Made by a program: the position numbers and the translations under genes. The notes beneath the pieces are model-generated. The model did not search any database. It worked only from the letters and a program-made list of their open reading frames with translations, and was not told the DNA's origin. A DNA stretch of 64,000 bases from Cristatella mucedo (Eukaryota; Bryozoa; Phylactolaemata; Cristatellidae): assembly GCA_009760855.2 (NCBI GenBank), contig WPIO01000053.1:496001-560000 (forward strand). Direction: 5' to 3'. Each line of letters begins with the position of its first letter. The stretch's first letter is position 1. Of this stretch, positions 37,656 through 52,215 are shown one piece after another.

Positions 37656-40600
37656 TTTTTCAATGCTTATGCATTCATTTTGGGAGATGGCCAGTCATCT
37701 TTAGCAGTATAAGCAAGTCGCCTGAACTTTCTTAAGACAGTTATTATTTGGTGTATCTTCCAAGCCATCAATATCGGCCGGCCAAGCTCCCCTGCCGGCC
37801 GGGCCTCTTTCAAGTTTCAAAAAGAGGTTTTCGCCACTACTCCTTCTGCAGCCCAGCGCCTACACCACAGCTAGACTGTATTGACTATGGCCTTCGAAAA
37901 TTGTATTGCCCTGACGTGTTCAATTAGCGTTTATGCCTGGCAATACTTCTCGAAAGTTACGGACGAATGTGGCGCCTGACGCATTCGAGTTGCTGCCAGA
38001 TGGTCACAACTAACTCGAAGGGTGTTCTAGAAGCACCTACAACAAATTGATCATGGTGTAAAAAGCATGGTGTAAAAAGAGTCAAGTATTTAAGCAAATC
38101 AATAGAAGGAGCCTAAACCAATTAAAAATTGTGGAAAATTTCAAGTTCACTCTGGAAGACGAAAATAGGTCTCTACTCACCTACTGCACAGTTCGTCCCT
38201 TCCGACTTTTCATTCTTTCCAACCGCAGCACGATCTGACCCTTTTCGGACAAAGAAAGGTGACATACTTCTAAATAGCTTTTATATTTATAAAAACACGC
38301 GAGCCTTAGCCCAATTTTCTTTGCTGAGAAACATGTATTCCTGCGAAAATGATCTCGTTCAGTTCAGTGACGCGAGTCCATTATGCTAGTTACATGTATA
38401 GTATATTGGCCTAAATTGTTATCAGGTCTGTCCGAGCAAGCTTGAGAATCAGTGGTAATTTCGTTTACGGACCTACAGTAAACATATGCCATTCAATTCT
38501 TTTTATTCAATTGTAAATTCGAAGCTGTTTTACTCACCATTTGCAACTGAGCATGCAGATCACGACGGGCACGCTCTAATTAGTCTACGAGAGAGCAGCG
38601 GTAAATAGCTACCGAATACCAATCGCTGTACACTCCACTCAAACTGTGCCGTGCTACAGAAGCTAAATGATGGCAGCCATTGACTACTGTGGTACTTGAG
38701 TTACTTCCTATAGGTACCTATATATACGGGTAGTTGTTTCACTACGTTGACGTAGTACTCATCTGTACATAGTACTTTGAATTAGTGTGTTCGACATTAT
38801 AAATGATGGGGTACAGAGAAGAAGTCTCCCGAAGGCTATTGAATGTCTATCAGAAACTGCTCACACTTTTAGTGAGCTGTAGAAAATACTTCTTCGTAAG
38901 CCCACTTAGTCTTCGCATTGTTTTAGATTTAAAGACGAATATAAATTGCATAGCATTGCAATCAAATTGCAGTGCATACCGTTTTGATTTGAGCCATTGG
39001 ACCTGCTTACAATAAAGTACGACCATCTAATTTATTACCGCGTTTTGCTACTGTTGGAATAGTAATAGCACTGGCTGTAACAACAGTGTCTCGTTGACTT
39101 CTATTTATAGACCTAAAATATTAGAGAACATACTAATATTGCAGTTGTTTTATTGCACCGTCAGATTACTAATTCTCTTTCTCGGTACTCGACAGTCGCA
39201 ATTAAAAAAGTATGACGAGTCCGACCAGCGGTTATTACCAATTCTCGCCTGACTAAAGAGTAGTATATATTGACAGGTTGGAGTAAACAAAATCTAGTAG
39301 GGAGCTAAAAGTAAGATAATGTGATGTCTGCCCGAAATAAAATTCAGTCTCCACAGAGTTAGTACGTTATGGCACCGTTTTATGAGAGAGAGAGAGAGAG
39401 AGACAAAGGAAGAGAGAGAAAGAGAAAGAGAAGAAGAGAGAGAGAGACAAAGGAAGATTTACAGTTCGCTTGGGGCACAAGCCAGTATTCTGAACAGGTG
39501 AAAGGATGGCGAGGGAAATTTAATCAGACGAGCTGGACGAAAGCACTAGTAAAATGATCCAATAGGGTTCAATGCGAAAACTTCGAAAGATCACTTTGAT
39601 ATGTTTCCAGTGATTTGTGAGAAATCGTTCGACTTGAAAGTTGGGATATGTATGACGATTAACTTGCTAAAGTGCTCAAGCCATGGTCTATCTATCAAGT
39701 GACCAGTCGGAGTTGAAGTGCAGCCAAGGCACCTTCCATCATGCCTTAATGCCCGTGGCCGCCATTTTGAGGCAGACCGATGAAGCGTGGCGGTGAAGCT
39801 GCACCAACTCGTAGCGGCTGCCTTTAGCCCCCAAAGTAGCTATTAGCTATTCTTATTTATAAGAATTGCAGCCTGTCTCCAATGAATCGCCGAATCTTCG
39901 CGTAAAATATGTGTCACGAATGAGTGCTTTAAATGTTCAACTGCATTATTGCTCATTTTTTTAAGTCTGTATTATTTCCCGAAATCACGAAAACTTTGAG
40001 CTGCAGGCAGAAAATATATTGAATGCACATTATTTGTAAAACGCTGTATGCCGTGGGTCACAGAGAGTTTCACTTAGCGCAGGGCAATGATCATTCAGCC
40101 ATAAACCGTTGCAGCATTGACCAATATTTTGGCTCCAAAGAAATAAACCTGGCACAAGTTCAACTTTTCATGAAAGCCGCAGGTAGATAACAAGAAATTC
40201 TCTATCTGTTGATCTTCCGTTTCGTTTCAAACAAGCAATCGCCTCGATACCATTTCTATCGCAATTAAGATGGTAGCAGTAGTCAGTGAAGGCGCATTTT
40301 TACTGAATGGAGCAAACATATCAAGTCTTTTGAAGAAAGGAAACATTCACAATGACTACCATCCGCACTCACGATGTAGTATCTCCGGTTATGTCTTAAG
40401 TATTTTTCCATGAACATACTTGAATATTTCTTTCCGCCTAGGTCAGGTTTCCATGGAGACGAGTGCTTAAACATTCTGTTTCACTGATCTCGCGGCTTTT
40501 TATGCCGTTAAAATAGTTTTATTTTACTTTCAGTTATCTTATCTACCAAGTATTCCTTCGTCCGTTCCTGAACTGTGTATATCAGAAATGCTGAACAAAG

Positions 40601-41634
40601 TTGCACGTTGCTCGAGAATTTTGGGGATAGCCAAAAACTAATCTTGGCTTACGTTGCCTATATTCGGATGAGCGGCTGGGCTGAGAATCGTTTAGCTACT
40701 TGAAGGAAGCGTCGAAAAGGTCCTTAAGATAAACTTCTGACCTGCGCGGCTGCCAGCAATTGCAAGTTGACTACTGAGCGATAGGGTCAGAGGCTATATA
40801 AATATCATATTGGCTTATTTGTTCGCGATTATTTAGCTTTTCCATAGCGCTGTGTCTGCATATACATTGTGGATCGACGCGATCTCGCAAAGATTCAGGC
40901 AGGAAGCTCTGCTCTCTGCCATAAGTGAACGATCACTGTAGCAATCAGGAATTCATTCTCTTGTAATCAAGCTTCTCTAGCAAAAGGTCAAACTTTATTC
41001 TGAGCACATTCATTTCTCCATACCACTCCTTGGAGCCAGTCATACTCACTTCGCTTCAGCAAGATGAGCTTTCAACAAGCCATGAAGATAGCGCCACAGC
41101 TAAGGAGAAGTGGCACATCACGTTTGCAAAAACATCATTCAAAATATAGCATTCAAGGACAGATCCAGCAGCAAAAACGTGGAAGAACGTCTGTAAGAAT
41201 GTAAGGTATCATGAAAGTTTGAATAAACGCTCTCCTCTACCAGTTCAACCTTCAGCGGAAGATACCGGTAGAACCAGTACTTCCATTGTCAGAAGAAAGA
41301 CTGAGCAGGTTTGCATCCATTGATGATTACGTGCACGTTTAATGTAGTATATAGACGATTAGATACTTGAATTCCAGCCTCACTTTTTGTAGATTCTTAC
41401 GGCTAGAGATAACCTATACTAATTGAGAGCTTACTCCATTACTTAACAAGTTGCGTTTATCTTTAACTTTTCTCGCGACAGACATTGTGCTTTGCCATGA
41501 TCTTGGTTTGACCCTGCGGGTTACTCGCTCACTAATAACGACCGCTGCTTAATGGCATGTGTAAAACGCCAGTATCGGCACGAGTACTTACCTAAATCTA
41601 AAAGAGGTCGATGACATTAGGACGACTTCTAGTT
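37656..41634. other. Unassigned 4 kb, AT-rich
   Basis: No shared repeats except a GA run at 39383. Open frames are short. A stretch at 40963-41330 stays open in one frame but for one TAG, and contains a 46-codon ATG frame (41064-41204, basic, Gln/Arg/Lys-rich) followed by AATAAA at 41222. I cannot support either as a gene. Confidence 0.35.
39383..39448. repeat. (GA)n microsatellite
   Basis: GA/GAAA/GACAAA-rich purine run. Confidence 0.95.
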
Positions 41635-41790
41635 GCGTGAGATTCAGTCTGCTGGCTACCGCATACTTACCGGAAGCCTGAGATGCTTAAGCTACAAACA
41701 GCTCTTCTGCGTAGCACCTACTTAATCTGTATGGCTTTAAGAAATTACGTACGGAGATGCGCGGCGTTTCGTTACACTACTATAGCATGT
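41635..41790 (+). mobile_element. LINE-B 3' tail
   Basis: CGTGAGATTCAGTCTGCTGG, GCTACCGCATACTTACCGGA, AGCTCTTCTGCGTAGCACC and GTTACACTAC follow the LINE-B tail. Confidence 0.8.
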
Positions 41791-43771
<1,981 letters not shown>

Positions 43772-44250
43772 TTTACTTGCGGCACCATTTGGCATTGAAT
43801 ATCATATTCAGACTCATTTTGTGGGCTGAGGTGGTCATAATTAACGTCTTGCGCAAACTGAACTATTCAAGGCGTTTCTGACCGCTGTAATAGACAGCAA
43901 TTCTGTCTCGGTCAAGCTATATTTTGCGAGCCTGTAATTGTGCAGCCGATGATGACTGCTTAAAAAATAATGCGGCGCCAAAGTTTTCGTTCGTTCAAGT
44001 GCCCAATGAGGCACCGCTCGTAGAATGCAGCGACATTTAACTGTTCTGTCAAATATCAATCTGACAGGAGTGCAGAGGGCCAATGAGGAGGAGGATCTCA
44101 GAGGGCCAATGAGGAGGACGCTGTTGGATGGCTGCTCAATGTGTTTTTTTAACTTTTTGAAGTTCATTCTCTTCAGTATTGAGATTACAGTGTGCTTCTC
44201 CTGCAATTGTGTGAAATGACTTTTGGAAAAATAGAGAGTGCAGAGAGTAG

Positions 44251-44592
44251 TTATTTATTAATAGTAATAATAACAATAATAACACACTTGATATAGCGTC
44301 CTCAGAGAACTCAATCTCTTTCTAGGTACTTTATATTTGCTGCAAAAGAAACACGATCAAATGGTTAGTGGTAGCATGCTCAATAAACAGCAAGAATAAC
44401 GTTGCTAGGGGTGACATGAGCAGGCTCAGCATGCAAGTGTGGTTAGTGGCAGCATGCAACAGTGCCAGCACGCATAAGCACATAACGGTCTAATCACAGG
44501 CACCCACTGAATGCTGTGACAAATAGATGCGTTTTTCGTTTATTTTTAAATGTGATCAAGTCGGGCAATGTAGAGATGCATCTCGACAAGGG
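44251..44592 (-). mobile_element. LINE-A 3' UTR and tail
   Basis: AATAATAACAATAATAAC is followed by the hairpin (GCGTCCTCAGAGAAC...TTTCTAGGTACTT), the CATGC-rich 3' UTR and the last RT codons (TTTTTAAATGTGATCAAG). Confidence 0.87.
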
Positions 44593-44618
44593 CAGCGATT
44601 CCTGCTTGAAATTCTGAC

Positions 44619-44673
44619 ATTTCTGTCAGATCCTGCCTTTGTCAGATCGATTTCTGTCAGATCCTGCCTTTGT
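44619..44673. repeat. 24-bp direct duplication
   Basis: A 24-bp segment (TTTCTGTCAGATCCTGCCTT core) at 44619-44642 is repeated exactly at 44650-44673, just beyond the LINE-A fragment. Confidence 0.9.
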
Positions 44674-44874
44674 AAGTAGCTACACTCTAATTTGAAAACC
44701 TTTGGCTGCTAGCGAAACTTGAAAAAAGTCGGCTGATCCTGTAAAAACAGCGTCAAATATAGAAGCAACCAGATACATAGTAGCACAGCATGTCCGTTAT
44801 AATAATTTCACAATGGCTGAAACGCAGCCAACTCAATTTCTTCCAAAGGAAAGCAAGTGCCTCTAGTTTTATAA

Positions 44875-45057
44875 GCGGCTGCTAGACTTGACGATTTTCT
44901 GTCGGAATTTTGGCAAGTAGGAGGAAAGACGTTTTGCAAATTCTGTGATCGTTTAATAACCGTAGACCGGGACCCAACAGCCGTCAGGCGCAGACGAAAA
45001 AGCTTAGAAGAAAAAGATAACATGACTAGCATCTCTACTTCACCCAGCCTTGAATAA
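44875..45057 (+). pseudogene. BED/CGGBP1-like zinc-finger relic
   Basis: A 60-codon frame without ATG, bounded by TAA at 44872 and TAA at 45055, reads FLSEFWQVGGKTFCKFCDRL and ITVDRDPTAVRRRRK. The 'G-G-K-x-F-C-x2-C' start resembles the first half of zinc fingers in CGGBP1 and hAT-transposase-related proteins. The second half, with the expected His residues, is not recognisable. It is most likely a fragment of a DNA transposon or a CGGBP1-like domesticated gene. I infer this by motif only. Confidence 0.35.
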
Positions 45058-45182
45058 TACTCTTTCAATTTAGCGAAGCTGCTACGTGGCAGCTGAAGTT
45101 TAGAGACCAAGCCTCTAGCTCTAATGTGCGTGTACGCCTGCTCGGGAGTTAACTCTCATGCCTGCTACGGAGTTACTACCCT

Positions 45183-45633
45183 ATAAGGCTTAGCATCGTA
45201 CCACCAGCTTTTCGGATTCTAACTGTTTACCTATACCACGTACAAGCCTCAAATCTTTTGGAGACTGTACCTTTAGCTTGTATGCTCCCAAAGCCTAGAG
45301 CTCATTCCTGACTTTCGTCACGACACCCCCTGACTGGACCCCATTTAAAAAGAAACTAGAAACGTATCTATTTATGACAGCATATAGTGGGTCCCTGTGA
45401 TTCAAACTGTATGTGCTTATGCGTGCTGATACTGTGCATGCTGTCACTAACCACACTTGCGTGTTGACCCTGTGCATGCCACCCCTAACCATGTTACTCT
45501 TATTTTTTTTATCGAGCATGCTTCCACTAACCATTCGATCGTGTTTCCTTTGCAGAAAATGTAAAGCACCTAGAAAGAGACTGAGTATTCTGAGGGCGCT
45601 CCATCAACTTTTTATTATTATTATTCACTTTTC
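45183..45633 (+). mobile_element. LINE-A 3' end
   Basis: CATCGTACCACCAGCTTTTC, AATCTTTTGGAGACTGTACC, TTTAAAAAGAAACTAGAAAC, the CATGC-rich 3' UTR, then GCACCTAGAAAGAGACTGAG...GAGGGCGC and (ATT)n. Confidence 0.87.
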
Positions 45634-46006
45634 TAAAGTGAGGTGAGCATGGTGTCGTTTTAAGATTGTAATTCATGCTGAAAATAATTACCGTACTGTG
45701 CACTCTACAACAACGGAGGCTGCTGCTACCAAATCGTTGGCATCCGTGGCTCAGCGCCAGTGAGCATAGCTTTGGATAGGTTCGAATGTTTTGATTTAGC
45801 AGATATGCATCTTGAGAAAACGACGATATTTGAGAGCTTCCCTACATAATACACTTACGAGGGATACAAAGTGCTGTTAACATCACAGTTTTAGTAAGTG
45901 CCTACGTAACACTTTTATTAACCTAGACATGTTGACCTCGTTAAACAGCATGAATGTCCACTAAAAGACAGCGTGTATAGTTTTGAACGAAATTACGGCC
46001 ATGTGT

Positions 46007-46007
<1 letters not shown>

Positions 46008-46055
<48 letters not shown>
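46008..46055. repeat. (GA)n microsatellite
   Basis: About 24 GA units. Confidence 0.98.
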
Positions 46056-46057
<2 letters not shown>

Positions 46058-47367
46058 GCTTCGGTTATTTCGCTCGTGTGCTTGATTTTACTCAACCAAT
46101 GCTCTTAATATCCAAAGTTTCCGGAATTGCTTAGAGTACAAGTTTTCTTTGAAGTTGCTGTTGAGAGAATGATTTCTATGTGACTTTCAATGACTTCTTC
46201 GGTGATAACAGATATACTCTCTAGCACCAGAAGGCATAAATAGGCACCAGAATGCATAAATAGCAACGAACGTGCAACTCTTTGCATTACTTGCACTTGA
46301 CGCTCAATTACTATTTCTGTTCTTTAATGAAATGCCGGTTGCTTTTATTTTGAATGAAATTGTTGCTGAGCATTTACTAGGTATTTTTTATTTCTCCAGT
46401 ATTGTATTGTTAAAGCAGATTATAAAAAGTTGGCAAAAGATCTTGGCTTTTGGCTTACGCTCAAACCTTGGCTTTTGCGTAGATTTTGGCTTCTTCTGTC
46501 CATATTGACATAATCGAATTATATAACTGTCACAAATTATGTATCCGCTCAGTTTTCCTCATATTTCTTCTGGCTGTAAATAACATGCATATTAGGGAGG
46601 TTGCGCCTATCTGCGAATCTATCGCAGGATGTTCAAGGAAATTTGCATGACTTTTAACAGGGCAGAGACTTCGCCAACAAAAATCAAATGCAACCGCTCG
46701 CAAAATGTCCGCTGGTTTTTTCTTACACAGCTGCTGAAGCTTCATGCCGTAGTTGAGGCGAAAGTTGAACTTGTGCGCTTTTTCAATGACTTAGAGTTTA
46801 GTCTTTTAGCAGCCGCACTAGCCCTCGCTGCATTGATAAGAAAAAGAGCTTCCAGCGCTAGCCTCACTAAAGTGTATTCTATCTCTGCGAGCAATATATA
46901 GGAAGGCCGCGGAAACAGGAAATGGGCGACATGAGCAGCACTGACATGAGAGCAGCTGCCAACTAGCACAGAGACGTAAGTCAAAAGATGCTACGACTTC
47001 TGTTACAAAATATGAGACTTTCTGTAAGTTTTCACTGCTAGTAACTGACCGCCACCTTGCTCTACATACAGTTTCTCTCCTTAAATCGGTTTTTCTCGGA
47101 TCTAATTTTTCGTGGGTTGCAACAGTTTGATTACCATATGGACAGTGAAAGCTATAGACATTTGTGTCAATAACAAGCTCTTAACACAGATGCGAAATGC
47201 TAGCAATTTTTAGTCTCGTAGGTTCAATTACTGCAGTAGGCAATCTATTATTTCTCTTTGCAAACAGTACGATGGCCGCTAAGGTTCTCCTGCCACCAAT
47301 GTGCCCGTTGAATCATCTGACTTTAATCTAGCCTCCATCGCGACAGCCATAAAAATGTCTAATTCGT
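46056..47367. other. Unassigned 1.3 kb
   Basis: A 90-codon + frame (46629-46901) and its 80-codon antisense frame have no domain. No shared repeats. Confidence 0.4.
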
Positions 47368-47520
47368 TTGCATAGCGCCTGAAGAGAACTTAATCTCTAT
47401 TCAGGCGCTTCACTCATCCCATGGGGCTCGCACCCACGATCCCGGTCATCAAATACATTCACCTTGACCTTGGTTGGGCGAGCATCTCAATTAAGGGGCC
47501 AAAACAGACTACCATGCCTT
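47368..47520 (-). mobile_element. SINE-2: tRNA-like head with LINE-A hairpin tail
   Basis: On the minus strand, a tRNA-like head (B box GGTGCGAGCCCC) runs directly into AAGCGCCTGAATAGAG...TTCAGGCGCT, the LINE-A hairpin. The outer stem here is GCGCCTGA/TCAGGCGC. Confidence 0.75.
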
Positions 47521-48007
47521 ACTGGTTGCCCTGAGTTATCGAACCAGATAATTTTTCGTGAGACCCTATTTTATTTTATTTCATTGGATATTGTTGCAAC
47601 CTAGCCATTCAATCTTGCAAATTTAATAGCAGTCTTCACTGCCAAAGGTGGTTGCGTCCGTGTCTGAGTCCACAAGCTTTAGCAGTCTTCCAATTGGTTC
47701 AAGCAGCCAAGATCTCTGGTTGCCTCTTATTGGTTTGATCTGATTGGCTGAGAGACTTACTTCCTGGTCTTCTTTCTGCTTTCTCAGACCACGCCTAAAA
47801 AGGCTCAGCCGAACCGCCTGCAGGACTTACAGCAGAAGCCGAGCACCGCATCCGGGCATCTCGAGGATCGAGCACCGAAACGCTAGTGTAATAATGTTAG
47901 ACCAATGGAAGAGCTTTTTGCATCGCCTGAAGTCCAAACCGACCATCCCGAAACCAAGCCAAGCAAAACAAAACAAAACCATCCCGAGCCAGAAATAAAA
48001 AATTAAT

Positions 48008-48150
48008 TAATTTGTATAGCTCCCTAAGAGAACTTAAAATCTCTGTGCAGGTGCTTCGTTTGTGCCACGGGGCTCGAGCCCGTGACTTCGGCTAGACTCT
48101 GGTCAGGGCGAGCACCTTACTCACTGGGCCTAACCAGGACGCCAGAGTTG
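48008..48150 (-). mobile_element. SINE-2, second copy
   Basis: On the minus strand, an A-box-like TTAGGCCCAGTGAGT and the B box GGGCTCGAGCCCC are about 55 bp apart, followed by AAGCACCTGCACAGAGA...AAGTTCTCTTAGGGAGCT (LINE-A tail). Confidence 0.8.
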
Positions 48151-49175
48151 AGTGTCCAGCCGTCACCCATTCAGGCTAGGCTGAGCTGCGATTTCCGGTA
48201 TAGCCTTAGATTTGGCAGCGAAGCTTGTTCTTCACCAGTCGAGTCCCGTTTCGAAAATGCCGATGTCTCGTTCAAACAACCGTCAAACGAAAAGTTGGAG
48301 GCGCTTTTCTACTGGCTAGTACAGGCTCGGCTTCGAGACGCTCCCTCGGGGCCGCGATCCGAAGAACGAAGAACTTTGGCCTTAATCGGTGTAGCCGGTA
48401 CGTCCAGGGGCCATGGATGAATGAGGAATCTACCAGGTACGAACCTACCTGCATAGTTTAATCACGTGACCACTAACAGTCGCCACCTGCTCGATTGGAC
48501 TTCGGATGCGATGTAAGCAGTGGATTTAATCAGCACGTCATGCGACACGATTGATTAGCAGGACGTATTACTCTGCAGCCCTGGATCTATCGAAACATCA
48601 TTTGAACTAGCTGAGACTAAACGAGAATGACTTATGTTGAGTTGCACTCGCGTAGCTAGCTGGATTGCAGCTCGGGCGTTGTCAGCACTATTTTTGATGA
48701 GCTTCTTCAAGGTCTGCACATCTAATCTTTCTCAATTTTGGTGTGCCACTATGACTCCTCTGTAGGCCAAGCAATCGTCGGTGTGGCAAGAGTGGGTCGA
48801 TAAAACATGTCAGTTTAACAGCTCTTCGGCAGCTAGGTCACCTCAGCTTCGCAGCTATGCCTTTTTTTTAGTCGGCGATCCGTCGGTCTCTAGCCAAAGC
48901 GGCAGACTCGAAGACCCAGCATGGCTGCCTGGTTAGGTTCGAGGGTTTAATGCCGCTGGCCAGCTCACTACGAGTACTGCCTCTCAAGATGTCCAGGCGA
49001 GCTGGCGTATTGAGCTGCAAGAAGTGATTCGCCTACGTCTCTCCGAGATATTCACGCACGAATACGCTCGCTCTCCGCCGTAGGTCACAGCAGAGCGAGT
49101 AGACCTATATTTTCCGATCAGATCAAGGCTCCCTCGTCACCCGGTCTGCTGCCTTCGCCAACCGTGCTATCCATC
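48151..49175. other. Unassigned 1 kb
   Basis: A 112-codon + frame (48082-48420) starts inside the SINE and shows no domain. No other signal. Confidence 0.4.
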
Positions 49176-49500
49176 GCTCTCTCCCCTGTCTCTCCCCCTG
49201 TCTCTCTCCTTCTCCCCCTGTCTCTCTCCCCCTGTCTCTCTCTCCCCTGTCTCTCTCTCTCCCCTGTCTCTCTTCCCCTGTCTCTCTCCCCTGTCTCTCT
49301 ATCTCTCTCCCCATGTCTCTCTCCCCCTGTCTCTCTCTCTCCCCTGTCTCTCTCTCCCCCCTGTCTCTCTCTCTCTTTCCTGTCTCTCTCTCCCTCTCCC
49401 ACTCTCTCCCCCTGTCGCTCTCCCTCTGTCGCTCTCCCTCTCTCTCTCCCCTGTCTGTCTATCTCTCTCCCCATGTCTCTCTCCCCCTGTCTCTCTCTCT

Positions 49501-49552
<52 letters not shown>

Positions 49553-49605
49553 GTCTCTCTCTCCCTCTCCCACTCTCTCCCCCTGTCGCTCTCCCCCTGT
49601 CTCCC
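49176..49605. repeat. Pyrimidine minisatellite, units like CTCTCTCCCCTGT
   Basis: About 430 bp of variable (CTCTCTCCCCCTGT)n with a (CT)n core near 49505-49550. Open frames on both strands over it are artefacts. Confidence 0.97.
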
Positions 49606-49799
49606 ACTCTTCTTTCTGAGATTCTGCCTCGCTCTCGCTGTGCTTGCGCTTCAACTGCTTTTCAAGCTCGTCACAGGTTTCAGGCATTCAGTCTCAGATT
49701 GTTTCCGTCCCCTTTTCCACTCGAGAGCCGCTGGCGGCAGGCATGAGGCTGCGGTCTGGCAGCTCTCAATGGACGCGCTATCTCTCAACGGGCAGCAAT

Positions 49800-49940
49800 A
49801 TGAGGTAAAGTGCTCGCTCTTCTCGCCCGAGGTCATGGGTTCAAATCGTGCTGTGGGCGATCATGTGAAAGCGGTGCTGATAACTGTTGAGGCTCTTCTG
49901 CCACTATACATCCGAGGCTGCTAAGTCAGCTGACATTTTT
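49800..49940 (+). mobile_element. SINE-1 copy, good
   Basis: GTGCTCGCTCTTCTCGCCC, B box GGGTTCAAATCG, GAAAGCGGTGCTGATAAC, GAGGCTCTTCTGCCACTATA and GAGGCTGCTAAGTCAGCTGA are all in order. Confidence 0.85.
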
Positions 49941-50559
49941 ACGGAGACAGTCTGATGCGCCGCTTAAAAATGTGACAAGATGTAGTGCCGTTGTTTAATA
50001 GTACCGTAGATATAGAGCGGCTTCAAAAAGGAAGCGGCGGTCGGTAGCGTCATAGCGTCGGCTCTTCGTCTGCCAGTCTGCCTGCGGTTGACAGTGCAAA
50101 CATGTCGGCACATCGCGACGGCGCTGTAGCGAGTGGCAGGACCATTTTAAGCGTTGCGCTCACAAGGGGGCGCGCGATGAATCGCCCGATAGCCAGCACT
50201 GAAACGATCTGCAGCCGATTGATGGAGAAGGGCGGCACAGGGCGGCAGCTAGATACGCATCGCACGACAAAAGACGGCTCTAATTGTTGACCGCAGCCGC
50301 ACGGCCGCTACCGCCACGGCTCGGGGGAATTGTATGGCTCGAGATAACGCTTTGTACGCTCTGCTAAATGAGGCAGATTAATAGCCACTCGCGTGAGAGT
50401 AGGAGGTGGAAAATGGCCGCCTGGCGGTCATTGAAGCATTCAGCTCGTCCAGACAGTCAGCTTTGACAGCAGGCCGCCGTACATTTAAGCTGCAGCGCCA
50501 GCTGTCCGCACCGCGTCGCGTCTACTCGCGGTCATTTGCTCATGTAGACACATTCCATT

Positions 50560-50945
50560 CGAAGCGCCAGCGCCGCGTCCCGATTATTTAGACTGCCCTG
50601 CAGCAGAGCAGCGCCACTCGCCCACCGCGCAGGGCGCGTACTGGAGCGCGGGAGAGTGCTGCGACCGGCGTCCCGCGCGCGAAGCGCCGGCGGAGGCCGC
50701 CGGATGCCCGAAGCGCTGCGGCGGCCGCCGCAAAGTGGCGGCCGCCGCAGCAGCGCTTCGCCGGCCGCCGCCGCTGCACCGATTGCGCCACCAAAGTGGC
50801 CTTGACCGTGGCTCCAATCTTTGCTGGCTGCGCGCAAAGCAGCCTCACCTGCTCCATCCGCCGCAGCGGACGGTCTGGGGCCAATGGCTAAAGCGAGCGG
50901 CAACCGGTGAGCGCGCGCCCTGGGCCGCGGGCGCAGGGCACTTGC
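50560..50945. other. GC/CpG-rich island
   Basis: Very GC-rich by eye, with many CpG and GCC/GCG runs, against an AT-rich neighbourhood. All reading frames are long because stops are rare. It could be a promoter CpG island. I see no convincing first exon. Confidence 0.55.
50710..50759. repeat. GC-rich fold-back
   Basis: GAAGCGCTGCGGCGGCCGCC (50710-50729) is inverted at 50737-50759 with a 3-base insertion, around a 7-nt spacer. Confidence 0.85.
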
Positions 50946-50949
50946 GACG

Positions 50950-51058
50950 GCCATGTATGTATGTATGTATCTCTGTCTGTAACTCCACAAAGTCATAAAG
51001 ACCATGTGAGTGTTACGCAGGAGAGTTTTGAATAGCGCACTCACAGCCTAAGCGGCCA
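50950..51058 (-). mobile_element. LINE-B 3' tail
   Basis: ATCTCTGTCTGTAACTCCAC, CATAAAGACCATGTGAGTG and GCGCACTCACAGCCTAAGCG are the reverse complement of the LINE-B tail. It lies directly against the CpG island. Confidence 0.85.
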
Positions 51059-51344
51059 TGCGGCTCCGTCGAAGGTACACAGGCGCTGAGCTACCATGCA
51101 GAGGTCGGATGCCGTAAAAAAACTAAAAAATATATTGTCCTACCATTCCCTGCACGGCTCACGTTAAAAATGCACCGGTAGCGTTTGTCTTGTCGTTTGC
51201 TTGCACCCGAGCGGCGAACGCTCAGCCGAACTTCCGTCGGAATCGAAGCACGGATGCCGCCGCCATCGTGCACTCGCTTCCGGATTCGACTCGGCTGAGT
51301 TTCACCAACCTCTTACTTCTCTCCCCTCCCATTTCATCTCAATT

Positions 51345-51726
<382 letters not shown>

Positions 51727-51928
51727 GTCTCCCATTACCATTACCGTGAGAACGAGAAACTGTGAACTACGAAAAGGCACCGCGCGAGAATTCCGCGGAA
51801 AATCCCTTTCTTTTCTCGTTCTCACGCGTTCTGCTGAGCCGCAGAACGAAAGAAATGTGCTTCTCTGCTGCCCGAGATCTTGTAACGTGCACTCGAATCA
51901 GAGGCAGCTTTCTTCGAAGAAGAATGGC

Positions 51929-51988
51929 ATCGCAACGTCGCATCGCGACGTCGCATCGCAACGTCGCATCGCAACGTCGCATCGCGAC
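51929..51988. repeat. 13-bp CpG-rich tandem repeat
   Basis: The unit is CATCGCAACGTCG, about 4.5 copies, with A/G variation at one site. Confidence 0.9.
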
Positions 51989-52215
51989 GGAGCCAGATTC
52001 AGCAAGAGTTTGCGCAATGTAGGCGAACGCCTGGGAGAACTCGCGTGTCGCGCTTTGCGCTTTGCGCTTGAGCACGGTCGCAGCCATCGTGGCCCGACTC
52101 TAAACAGTAAATACGACGCTGCAAATCATCCGCTCAATGTAAGCGAGCGCTCAATATGCGCGCTGCATAGCGCTGCATATGCGCCACGCCGACTGGGCAG
52201 TAGGGGTGAAGGAGG

